A stretch of 64,000 nucleotides of DNA from Persicaria tinctoria. Taxonomy: Eukaryota > Streptophyta > Magnoliopsida > Caryophyllales > Polygonaceae. The notes beneath the pieces were generated by a model that ran no database searches, was not told the DNA's origin, and was given only the letters and a program-made list of their open reading frames with translations. The position numbers were made by a program, and so were the translations under genes. The stretch lies in the NCBI GenBank assembly GCA_037127255.1, contig JBANSL010000004.1:52153702-52217701 (forward strand), written 5' to 3'. Of this stretch, positions 35,957-46,472 are shown piece after piece (position 1 is the first letter of the stretch; each line of letters begins with the position of its first letter).

Positions 35957-36026
35957 AGCCTATCTAGGATTTGAACCCACACCTTTATGCTTAGAACATC
36001 GCTCTACCATTTTGAGCTAATAGGAT
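35957..36026 (-). other. tRNA-like sequence
   Basis: A 70-bp minus-strand sequence. The acceptor ends (ATCCTAT and ATAGGCT) pair at six of seven positions. The D-stem is GCTC/GAGC with a TGGTA loop, and an A-box and a B-box (GGTTCAAATCC) are present. The anticodon stem and variable loop are short and badly paired, so it is probably a decayed tRNA or a tRNA-derived module and not a working gene. Confidence 0.45.
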
Positions 36027-36029
36027 TTA

Positions 36030-37204
36030 AACCATTAAAAAAATGTATTAAACCATTGAAAAAACTAATAGATGTCAGCTTGTTTTTAACAACTTGGACA
36101 AAAATATCAAGTCCGTTTAGTTGGGCAACAAGATATCAGCTATCAATAGCTCTTCCTAGAAAAATAATTGTACAAGACATAGCATTAGAAGGCAACATGA
36201 CCTATAGCAATACAACATAAACAGGACATGGAAAATACAATTGTTAGCATAAGAAGGCAAAATAACCTATAGCAATGCAATATAAACCTATAGTGATTCA
36301 CATATGGAGCATCAACTTGAAACAAAATCACCGAGTACTTGAATCATATAAACTAATTGTGTTCTTGAACATCCAGGGAAGCAAATAAAACTTTGAATTT
36401 CAAGAAGCAAAAATTTGCAGTCTTGGAATATCATAAAAAAAGCTCAATTATGTTATATATTCTACAAGAATTACATAAGGGAAAGAAGTCCAGATAAGAT
36501 GTTCAACTAGCTAAAATCACCGAGTGCTTAAATCCTAGAAACTAATTGGGTTCTTGAACATCCAGGGAAGCAAATAAAACTTTTACTGCAGCTGGATGGC
36601 ATCATTTAACTTTGAATTTGAACAAGGAATACAGATTTGAACAAGGAATACAGATTTATTTCCCTGAATGGCATCCAGGGAAACTAGCACTTACTACTAG
36701 TTCGATCAATTCAAGCTCAAAACTACAAGAAATTTTCAATTTACCAAAAACATCATCAAATCCACGCACAAACACGGATTTGTTTGGACTTAGGTCTTAG
36801 GGTTTACCTCAGGAGAGAGGAGAAAAACTATGAGAAAGAGAATTTGTGCACAAGCAACAGTGTTAGATAGACAGACACCTCCCCATCATCGTCTTGGTCG
36901 TCGGCGCTGCTCGCCAAGGAGAAAGCATCGAAGGATCAGAACCGCATCGACTGGGGAGGGGCTTGAAGTGAGTGGGGCAAGGAATCATCGAAAGAGAATC
37001 GGAAGTGAGAAAGCTCGTAAGGTCTGGCATGATTTGGTAATGGCGGATATTGGCGAGAAATTGAAGCGATGAAGCGAAGAGGACTGGAGACTTGGCTTGG
37101 GAAGCGGAAGAAGACGATGAACGAGAGGGATGCGATGAACGGGGAGTTTTTTTTTATTTTATGTTGGGCCAATTCGACCCACTTTTTTAGTTAAAATAGG
37201 CTCG
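36030..37204. other. Right part of the TIR transposon
   Basis: Mostly AT-rich, with a repeated phrase (CACCGAGT then TTCTTGAACATCCAGGGAAG) at about 36331-36385 and 36520-36572. A GC-rich segment at about 36840-37100 reads on the minus strand like a leader and short exon, possibly another captured fragment. No product was recognised. Confidence 0.4.
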
Positions 37205-37268
37205 TGTGCCCGTTTTCACTTTAAGCATATTTTTCATTTTAAGCCCCATTTTCATTTGAACTTTTACC

Positions 37269-39150
37269 TATATATATATATAGACACACACACATATCAA
37301 TAATAATAAACCAGTATAAGATCGATCAAATCCAAACATACATAAATGGAGTACAAAAATAAAGAACAAATTTTAGATACAAAAGAAACAAATTTGAGAA
37401 CATATATTCAAGCTGTCCTTATGGATTTCCTTATCTCCACAACATCCTCCATATGATTACTCCCTGCATGAACAACAAAATGCAATAAATCTTGAATAAT
37501 TTTAGCAAAAAGGCAAGAAAGTCATTACAATTTTGCACATGCACTATTGTAATTAAGTAGAGTTAACATTGTTAAATAAATCTACCTGTGCAATTTCCAT
37601 TGAGATCTTAGACAAGCGGTAAGAGATAAATAAAATGTATGGAAGATGCCAACAAGATGTAAGTTAATAATTAAAGGTATTGCCTCATGATGGTAAATGT
37701 ATACAACTAAACCTGTTTTTTTTATAAAAAAAATGAGAAATGGATTTTATTATTCTTTGATGAGTTATGTAGCATGCCAATCCTATAGTAAGATGGGGCA
37801 ATGACATCTAATAAGTCATTTGTTGTCAATCAAAAGTAAGGAACCTGTTTGAGCCTCTAATGCGGGGGAAATCAAGTTGTCAGGGGTAATCAAAGAGTAT
37901 TGCTTAAAAGAAACATGAAAATATGAATCTGGACATTCGATACTCCATACATGTTTCCACTCATAAGATGATGATAACAATAGGATTATATATTCCAACA
38001 TGGCAATAGCTCAATAGGCTTCCAATACATGCATCAATTTAAACAATGACTTGTTTAAACTTAATAACTCACCAAACAACAAGAAATAATAAAGAAGATT
38101 GCACCAAAACCAGGAAAGAGATCAAGAAAGAGAAGGATGCAGAGACACATGGTTTACGGTGAAGAAAACCCCAAAGAACCTTTATTCATGCCTATGTGAC
38201 TCCTCCATCCATGCCCTTGATTTAATTGGCATGAATAATAAAGAGAGAAGGAAAGGCACCTGGTGTTCATTACTCCATCCACTACACACTGGAAGACTAA
38301 CCAATCGACACTACACTCTACGGTACGGTACCTACCTACATCAAATATCATTACAGAGATACACACCAATACAATACACTAAAAGGAAGAATAAGAGGAA
38401 ACTTCCACTAGTTAGTACAGAGTAATTACATTACAGTACCTTATTAGAATTAATGCAAGCATTAATTCAAGCAAGAATTAAGAATTAATGAAGCATTTTG
38501 TTTACGGAGTATTATCTCAGATCAGTACTTTAATATACACTGATTAATGATGGTGAGCTGAAATTAAATTTATAAATTAAGGACTAAATGACATGGATAC
38601 ATATGTTTACATTTTCCACATGGTTGAATGTCACACGGGTGGTGGATGTAGCACATAGAAAATTCTAAGCAAAAATCTGCATGAAAAGGCAACTTTACAC
38701 ATAATTGTGAACCATCAATGATATTGGCGGTGTAGGTAGTATATATACTCCACATATCTTCAGTTAAAGCTTTCAAATAGGCAACCACAACCAAGTTCAT
38801 AGTTCACACCTACACTAAATTATTGACAACAAAGATAAGGGGGAGGAAAAAGATTGACCATTATCAGTTTATCACGGGAGACAGGGGATCCACAGAAAGA
38901 ATGCAAAAATAAAAATTTGTGAAACGAAATTTGTGAGACAGCGCAGGTGAAAAGAAATTTCTGTAAAACAGCGAAGGAAACGAAATCAGTGAAACAAAAT
39001 TTGTGAAACGAAAATAGGCATATATAAGGAAACGAAATTTGTGAAATGAAATTTCTGTAAAACAAAAATTAGTGAAACGAAATAAAAATTAGGTATATAT
39101 TAAAAACCAGGAAATTGGAAAATAAACAAACAACAAAGGAAAGGGACAAC
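37269..39150. other. AT-rich intergenic sequence
   Basis: No element or gene was recognised. At 38915-39080 the phrase GAAACGAAATTTGTGAAA recurs five or six times as a loose tandem repeat. If 39151-39480 is a real exon on the minus strand, this stretch would hold its introns and later exons, but none could be supported. Confidence 0.4.
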
Positions 39151-39480
39151 CTTGGAGGATTTGGGATTCAAGGCCAGGAAAAGGCGGAGCGGGTCGGCAT
39201 GTGAGACAGCGAGGGTGGAGTAGGCGGAGGAGACGGCGGCAGGCGGTGGAGGCGGTGGTGGTCCGGTGGAGCCGATGGAGCGGAGAGGATTACTAGAGAA
39301 AGACAAGCGAGAGAGAGAGATTACCGAAACTGAAGATTCGAAGGAAGGAAGAATGACCAGAGGAACGGTGGTAGCCATGGAAGCGGGAAGGCCGAGCGTT
39401 GATGGCGAGAGGGAGGAGCAGAGGAACGGTGGCAGCCATGGAAGCCGAAAGGCCGAGCGCGCAGAAGAGGAAGCGGCCAT
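39151..39480 (-). CDS. Possible first exon of a host gene
   Basis: On the minus strand an ATG at 39480 follows a CT-rich leader. It opens a frame of 110 codons to a possible GT donor after 39151 (AAG/GTTGTC); unspliced, the frame runs to 39100. The peptide is Ser/Ala/Leu/Pro-rich with few acids at the start, which would suit an organelle transit peptide. It contains a run of Pro and ends with a less biased segment. A 38-bp block is duplicated inside it at 61-bp spacing (39361-39398 and 39422-39459). No family was recognised and no later exon was found. Alternatively it is a captured fragment. Confidence 0.35.
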
Positions 39481-39618
39481 GGAGTCTTATCAGCGAAGAG
39501 GGAGAGAGGAGAGAGGAACTGGATTTTGACCATGTGAAGCGGCGTTTTTAGGGTTAAGTGTCCGCTTTAAATTTTGGCCCAAATTTTGGGGGGGGAAATT
39601 TACGGCTCAAAGATAAAT

Positions 39619-40276
39619 GGAAAAATGAATAAAAATAATATCAAGTATCAACTTTTGGGCAAAAATAATACGAACTTTGAAATTGATCGTTTCATATACG
39701 AACTATCGCCCTATTAAACGAAAATAATACATATGTGTATTCCGGTGAACTTTCCGACCAAATACGCCACGTGGACGCTGGAAAACACATATGGCATAAA
39801 TTTTTGCCACGTCACCAAACTTGTAAGTTATGCCATTTCATAAATTTATTTTTCATTTTTTTAAAAAAAAAAGAAAAATTAAACAAATAGGCAAATAGCT
39901 ACAGTACCTTTCGAAACAATGAAATCAAGGGTGGACGTCTTCACTTTCTTCTCAATGTTATGTGCTCGTTCTCTCATCCATTGTTTCAAAAGGTACTGTA
40001 GCTATTTGCCTATTTGTTTAATTTTTTTTAAAAAAAAAAAAGAAAAAAAAAATATGACATTGCATAACTTACAAGTTTGGTGACGTGGTAAAAATTTATG
40101 ACATGTGTGTTTTTCGGCGTCCACGTGGCGTATTTGGTCGAAAAGTTCACTGGAATACACATATGTATTATTTTCGGTTAATAGGGCGATAGTTCGTATA
40201 TGAAACGGTCAATTTCAAAGTTCGTATTATTTTTGGCCAAAAGTGGATACTTGGTATTATTTTTGTCCATTTTTCC
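39619..40276. mobile_element. Foldback MULE-type MITE with 9-bp target duplication
   Basis: A 658-bp element with two arms of about 315 bp that are inverted copies of each other (about 39619-39935 and 39985-40276) and start GGAAAAATG. The flanks carry a perfect 9-bp repeat, AAGATAAAT (39610-39618 and 40277-40285), the length typical of Mutator-like elements. It has no coding capacity. Confidence 0.85.
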
Positions 40277-40332
40277 AAGATAAATTAGGCGATAAAAATA
40301 ATTTCGACAGTGTGCATTCACTTTTTTTATTA

Positions 40333-40568
40333 CTCCCTCCGTTCAACAAAACTTGTCGTTTACTATTCATGTACGCTTTTTTAGAATGATAAAAACTATA
40401 TAAAATATTTATTTTTAAAAAAAAAAATTGAACAAGTTTGTACTTATTAATAATAACTACGAAATTGTTAAAAAAAATTATTTAAAAAGTCGATATTTTA
40501 TATAGTTTTTAGCTCCTACAAAAGCGTGCATGAATAGTAAAACGTCAAGTTTTGTTGAACGGATGGAG
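40333..40568. mobile_element. Stowaway MITE
   Basis: The termini CTCCCTCCGTTC and GAACGGATGGAG are inverted, and a TA lies on each side. The interior folds back on itself. These are the standard hallmarks of Tc1/mariner-derived Stowaway elements. Confidence 0.9.
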
Positions 40569-40674
40569 TATTAAATATATATTTCAAATATTTTTTTTAT
40601 CGAAATTAATTAGATATCTATATATTTTTATAAAATTTTACCCAACATCATTAAACTAGTTCAGTATCTAACTA

Positions 40675-41608
40675 TAAGGTGTTATTCAATATTTATTAGT
40701 TACTTATATGAGTTTTCCTCAAAACACACCCTTATAGTATTCTAATAAGAATTTTTTACTTAATACTAAACATTTATTAATCACTTATACGAATTTTCCT
40801 CAAAACATACTCTTATGGTATTCTAATAAGAATTTATTAGATAATGTAAGGTTTGATTCAAAATTTATTGGTCACATATTTGATTTTTCCTCAAAACATA
40901 CTCTTATACTACTCTAATGAGAATTTATTACTTAATATAAGGTCTTATTAAACATTTATAGGTCACTTATATGAATTTTCCTCAAAACATACTCTTATAA
41001 TATTCCAATAAGAATTTATTAGTTAACGTAAGATTTGATTCAAAATTTATTGGTCACTTATTTGAATTTTCCTCAAAACATACCATTATAGTATTCTAAT
41101 CAGAATTTATTACTTAATATAACGTTTGATTCCAAATTTATCAGTTACTTATATGAATTTTCCTCAAAACATACTCTTATAGTATTCCAATAAGAATTTA
41201 TTAGTTAACGTAAGATTTGATTCAAAATTTATTGGTCACTTATTTGAATTTTCCTCAAAACATACCATTATAGTATTCTAATAAAAATTTATTACTTAAT
41301 ATAAGGTTTTATTCAAAATTTATCTGTTACTTATATGAATTTTCCTCAAAACATACTCTTATAGTATTCAAAAACCTTATATTATTCTTATTAGAATACT
41401 ATAATGTTTTATCCAACACTTATAGTATTCTACAACTTTATTACTTAATATAAAGTTGTATTCACCACTTATTAGCTACTTATATGAGTTTTCCTCAAAA
41501 CATACTCTTATAGTATTCTAATAAGAATTTATTAGTTATTATAAGGTGTTATTAAATATTTATTCGTTACGTATATGAGATTTCTTGAAAACATGCATAC
41601 TCTAATAA
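40675..41608. repeat. Tandem repeat of about 91 bp, left part
   Basis: Around ten head-to-tail units contain the phrase TTTTCCTCAAAACATACTCT and end in TTTATTGGTCACTTAT-like sequence. The first visible spacing is about 80 bp; the rest are close to 91 bp. The array continues after the inserted element at 42715. Confidence 0.85.
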
Positions 41609-41617
41609 TATTCTAAT

Positions 41618-42705
41618 GGAAAAATGAACGGAAATAATACGAATTATCGAGGGTGAACCAAAAATAATACAAACTTTCAAAATCATAAATTCGTATACAA
41701 ACTATAACCTAATAAACCAATATTAATACAATGTCCATAATTCACAAAGGAAAAATTAATTTGTACCCAAAGCATAATAAATAAGAAACTTTGGTTTACA
41801 ATTGCAAAATTTGACAGTAACATCTTCCTAAACAACCCATTTTGACCATTTCCCCTGAGGGCTGAAGTTCTTGTGAGGGCTGAAGTTCTTGTATTCATAA
41901 TCAATTCTAGATGAATTCCATTTTAATTTTATACTGTATATTGTAGAGATGAAGAAATTGATTCAACCGGTCTTCATCTATGTTTCGCTGAAGAACAAAT
42001 ATGAGTAAAACCCTAAATCCAAAAATTGATTTTCGGATTTTGAGCAAAATCGAAATTAAAGTTGGTGCTTTAGGTATTTCTTGGTTCATAATCCCAATTT
42101 CATCTATCCTCTTGCCTAATTCGAGCAGCCATAGCCCAGATTTCATCACTTTGCTTCGCTTCTCGCCGACCTCGAGCCCTAAATACCTAAATCGACTGCT
42201 TCCTTCCCCTCGCCCATCATTCTGTCTGACCTTGTCGGTGGCGCCGACGGCTCCATTTGCTCCGATATTGGAGTCCGAGGGCTGTCCGTCGCCGCGTGCT
42301 ATCGGGGTTCGAATCCATTCCCCAGCTCTTCACGCTCGGGATCCTCTTCCTGCTACTCCCTCGGGATCGTCCGCTCGTCGTCGCCCATCCCTGGCTGACC
42401 CTGGTGGTGCTGCCCTCGGCCTGTCCTTGCCGGTTCGCCGATGGCAAACTCAAATTCAACCGGCGTGCAAGTTGCAGTGATGGGTTGTTTAAGAAGATGA
42501 TGAACAGTAATGTTTACTCTCAAATTTTGCAATTGTAAACCAAAGTTTCTTATTTATTATGTTTTGGGCACAAATTAATTTTTCCTTTTTGAATTATGGA
42601 CATTGTATTAATAGGTTATAGTTTGTATACGAATTTATGATTTTAAAAGTTTGTATTATTTTTGGTTCACCCTCGATAGTTCGTATTATTTTCGGTCATT
42701 TTTCC
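41618..42705. mobile_element. Pack-MULE-like element inserted in the tandem array
   Basis: Inverted ends start GGAAAAATGAACGGAAATAA and share about 200 bp with each other (41618-41820 and 42510-42705). The terminal bases match the foldback element at 39619. The flanks are TATTCTAAT (41609-41617) and TCTTCTAAT (42706-42714), a 9-bp duplication with one change. The middle (about 42130-42480) is GC-rich, unlike everything around it, and may be captured gene sequence. Its reading frames were not recognised. Confidence 0.75.
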
Positions 42706-42714
42706 TCTTCTAAT

Positions 42715-43390
42715 AAGAATTTATTAGTCAATATAAGGTTTTATTAAGGATTTACTCGTTACTTATATGAGTTTTTTTTCTCAAAACATACTCTTATAGT
42801 AATCTAATAAGAATTTATTATTTAATATAAGGTCTTATTAAACATTTATTAGTCACTTATATGAATTTTCCTCAAAACATACTCTTATAGTATTACAATA
42901 AGAAATTATTAGTTAACGTAAGGTTTGATTCAAAATTTATTAGTTACTTTTTCCTCAAAACATACTCGTATAGTGTTCTAATAAGAATATATTACTTAAT
43001 ATAAGGTTTTATTCCAAATTTATCAGTTACGTATATGACTTTTCCTAAAAACATACTCTGATATTAGTCCAATAAGAATTTACTAGTTAATGTAGTGTTT
43101 TATTCAACATTTATTGGTCACTTATATGAGTTTTCCTCAAAACATAATCTTATAGTATTCTAATAAGAATTTATTACTTAATATAACGTTTTATTCAAAA
43201 TTTATTACTAGTTACTTATATGATTTTTTCTCAAAACATGTTCATAGAGTATTCTAAAACCGTATATTATTCTTGTTGGAATACTATAATGTTTTATGAA
43301 ACACTTATAGTATTCTACAACTTTATTAATTAATATAAAGTTTTATTCAACACTTATTAGCTACATATACGAGTTTTATATCGCACAAAA
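42715..43390. repeat. Tandem repeat of about 91 bp, right part
   Basis: The array continues with the same unit for about seven more copies, some truncated, and ends where the Tekay leader begins near 43390. Confidence 0.8.
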
Positions 43391-43742
43391 GCTAAGTAGA
43401 TAGCTATCCTTCGAGGGATAGCTTGGCGAGCCCGCCTCTAAATCCTATCCCACTCCAACCACCATGGTTGCGCCTTTGGAGTCTTCTTTGACTAGCTGTA
43501 AAGGAAAACTAGCATTTTGCCTACCAGAATCCCGTTCTACATCTCTATAAGATGCATGTCTATCGCCTTTACACTACCCATCGATCCTCTCTCTCATCTA
43601 GGAGGATCCTAGTTCATTTTCATTTCCAAAGGGTTTTCAAATTTTCCCTTTAAAACCTTTTTAAATCCTTTAAAACTTCCAAAACGGTGGGCGGGTTTGG
43701 AAAATGTTTTATGACTCGTGCGTACTCAGGTCGAGCAACCTT

Positions 43743-43755
43743 GGCTCTGATACCA
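43743..43755 (-). promoter_or_regulatory. Primer-binding site, tRNA-Met type, Tekay-like
   Basis: The minus strand reads TGGTATCAGAGCC, a perfect match to the common plant initiator tRNA-Met site, a few bases after the LTR end. Confidence 0.85.
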
Positions 43756-44100
43756 ACTTTGTAACGACCCAAAAGTTTGGATATCCGAATGTGCCGCCAT
43801 TAATCCACTTAGAGGATTAATAAGGTTCAGATGATCCGGTTATTTTGGGTACGTTAAGGAAGAGTTTTGAATTCTTCCGTGAGCTTTAGATCTTACGACC
43901 GAGTACGATTTATTAGTTAGATTATTTATTTAGCGGAAGCGTAGATAAGTTGTTAAAACGGGGATTTCGATCCCCAAAGCAAAATCATGCTGCGACCGAG
44001 GTAGATAAAGGCGGAATTAAAGTACAACACATGCCGCGGCCTAGCCGGGTCAAAACGCAAAAGTAATAAGTAGCGAGAAAATACTAAAACATGGTCCATA

Positions 44101-45365
44101 TGATGCATTGCAACTGTCGATGACTCATGGTGACATTGAGGACAATATGAAGGTTCCGTTCGATGGTCTTATCACTCGTGCAAGGGCCAAGAGAATTCAA
44201 GATGCAACCAAAGCCCTTCTTTTCCGTTACCAAGGAACGATGAAGCAAGGTTTCAGGCCACCCTGGATTACTTGGCTCAAGTCTACACCACCGACACAAG
44301 AAATGAGCTTGTGTCCACAAACAGAGATCATGAAGACTCGCCAACATCCCCCGTGATCAACACTACACTCGGCCAACATATGACACTCGGCCTAACCTTT
44401 ATGTCGAGTGGATCATCCTTTGTCGAGTGGGCCTTGGTCGAGTGGGCCGAGTTATTTTATGTCTTTAATTAATTAGTTTTTATTTTATGCAATTAGATTA
44501 ATAATGTACAAGATTATATCTCCTCTAGATATATCTTTTCCCCTAAGTTTTAGAATTATATCTTCTTAGGTTTACTTTTATCTTTAGGTTATTTTACTCT
44601 ATGTTTGTCAACTTAAATTCTATCTTGCACGATTAGAATTGGTTGTTAGTTTTATATTTAAACAATGTAATTCCCTTTGAATTAAATCAGATTGAATAGA
44701 ATCGAGGAACCCCGTTATGGATTAAAGGGTTCTTCGATCTCAATCCCAAAAGCTTTCTAAGCTCTTGTGTTCTATCACCCCTTCGCTGCTTCATCTTCAT
44801 CACCATCACCCTGGTTCAACAGTACCTGACCAAACACAACCCCGTAACCCTGAACCCGTCACAAAGAAGGAAGGCATCCATTGACGCTGTCTCGCGGTCC
44901 CGTGCGCCTAGGTGCCCGGCGCTGGCTCTCGCAAGCGCTCGACGTCCTCGGCCCTCGCTCTCGTCCCAGCTCTCTCTCTCTCGCTCTCTCGCCCTCTCGC
45001 GCGCATCGTCTTGCTACCAGCAACATCTGCGTCCGCACACCCTGAGGAGAAGTACTCCTGTGTGCTCAGCAATCCCTCCAGCAAGCGAGTCCAGTCCCGC
45101 CGCCATCGCCGCGCGCTCACCCAGACCTCTACCTCTCTTCCTGTCGCTTTGTTTAGTTTAGATTTAATTAAGTTCTATTTCCTCCATTATTAGTGGCTTT
45201 TAATTTTCTTAAGTTATCAACTGTTATTTTTAATTAGTTATAAATTAGTTTAGTTAATTTGTTAATCAGAAGATATTGGAAGAGCATTGCAAGATCGGGC
45301 AAATATACGGCGTGTTTTTTTATATTGAGCTCACATGCGAAGGATTGGGTATCCCAAACGTATCA
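44101..45365 (+). repeat. 5' LTR of the small element
   Basis: It starts TGATGCATTG and ends CGTATCA two bases before the primer site. The first 250 bases hold an open frame to 44356 that matches the end of CRM-like pol, including Gly-Phe-Arg-Pro-Pro-Trp-Ile-Thr-Trp-Leu. A GC-rich stretch lies at about 44890-45125. Confidence 0.75.
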
Positions 45366-45367
45366 AG

Positions 45368-45380
45368 TGGTACCAGAGCC
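45368..45380 (+). promoter_or_regulatory. Primer-binding site of the small element
   Basis: TGGTACCAGAGCC differs by one base from the initiator tRNA-Met type site. Confidence 0.8.
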
Positions 45381-45433
45381 GTAGGTTTCGCAAGTTCTTG
45401 TCGTTTTCTTGATGTTATTCACGATTTGAGTCA

Positions 45434-46375
45434 ATGGTTGGCGCTATCTGGGGCGATTGGGATTATTATCCTGATCCCTTAGATGATTTCTTTGCTTTAG
45501 AATGGGCTACACAACAACGACGCCGCCAAGAGTTGCAGAGACGAGCTTTGCAACAACAACAAGCCATAGAGCAACAACGAGAGGCTCAAAGGCGCCGCCT
45601 TTGGCTTCAACATCAAGCGGAGATCGTATATAAGAGGTGTCGACAACGCTATCAGATTCGTCTTCTCCAACAAAGAGAGGCTGAGGAGGCAAGATGAAAA
45701 GAGGAGGAACGACAAGCGGAAATCGAAAAGGAGAGGTGTGGAAAACAACTTCAAGCCCGACTTATAGCCGAAAATCAAGCCAAACTAGATGCCTATGATG
45801 CCAGATCACAAGCGAGGTTCAAGGAGGGTTTGAAGGAATTGGAGAAGGCCATCTCGGATCGTATTTGTCAAGCTTTTGCTTCATCCTTCACCCCTGCTCC
45901 AGCGGCTACAGTTGCCTGAACCGACGACGAGGTAATTGAGCCTAAGGAGCCTTCGGTTGATTTCGGCGCCCATAAAACAGCACAGCGCGCCGATTTTATT
46001 TTGCCGATTCCCGTTGACTCCGACCTCGGAATTGAGTCAACTCAGACTTGTTGCGAAGTTGACTCGATGAACTTTCCAACGGTGGGTCACATGCTGAAGG
46101 ACTCGTCCGGGAAGAGCTCCGAATCTATGCTGCAAGTGGACTGCAGTGCTGCGCCAGATGTGGTAGTTGCTTATGACAACAACAATGAGGACGTTGGGGA
46201 CACTTCTCTTGAGTTAGCTATTGTACCTCTTGAGAATGTTCCTAATGTTGAGACTTTTGAAGTTCATAGGGTTATTGAGCCTAATGATATTGTTCCTCTT
46301 GATTGCTCAATGTTCCCTATGACAGGTGTTGTTTTTGAGGTTCCTTTGCCTCAAATTCCGCTGGCGCCATCTTAA
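45434..46375 (+). pseudogene. Unfamiliar ORF of the small LTR element
   Basis: One frame of 313 codons from the ATG at 45434 to a stop at 46373-46375, broken only by TGA codons near 45695 and 45918. The first 140 residues are very rich in Gln, Arg, Glu and Ala, with heptad-like spacing that suggests a long coiled coil. The second half is acidic and hydrophobic, with Val/Ile-Pro-Leu repeats and no Cys-His knuckle. It does not resemble gag, protease or pol. It lies where gag would lie, directly after the primer site and before the polypurine tract. It may be a highly diverged gag-like product or a captured host fragment. Confidence 0.5.
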
Positions 46376-46460
46376 GTTGATTGTCAATGAAGTTACTTTT
46401 TGGTGGTTGCTCCTTCCCCTTTGATCATCAATGACTCGATTTGAGGACGAATCGAAGCTA

Positions 46461-46472
46461 AGAAGGGGAGAA
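46461..46472 (+). promoter_or_regulatory. Polypurine tract of the small element
   Basis: AGAAGGGGAGAA stands directly before the TG of the 3' LTR. Confidence 0.8.

Larger units (their letters stand above)
31886..37268. mobile_element. DNA transposon with about 60-bp TIRs and captured gene fragments
   Basis: The left end (31886-31945, GGGTGAGGTTAAAGTG) and the inverted right end (37205-37268, GGTAAAAGTTCAAATG) align at about three bases in four over 60 bp, both including repeated CTTAAAGTGAAAA units. Both ends sit in TATATATA tracts, so the target duplication cannot be read. No transposase was found. The interior holds pieces like plant genes with GT-AG style junctions at left, inverted AT-rich arrays in the middle, and leader-like GC-rich sequence at right (about 36830-37100, minus strand). 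It is probably a non-autonomous, gene-capturing element; a Mutator-like origin is possible but not shown. Confidence 0.65.

Noticed and set aside
35957..36026. A functional tRNA gene
   Set aside because: The anticodon stem does not pair properly and the variable loop is too short; it is kept only as a tRNA-like sequence.
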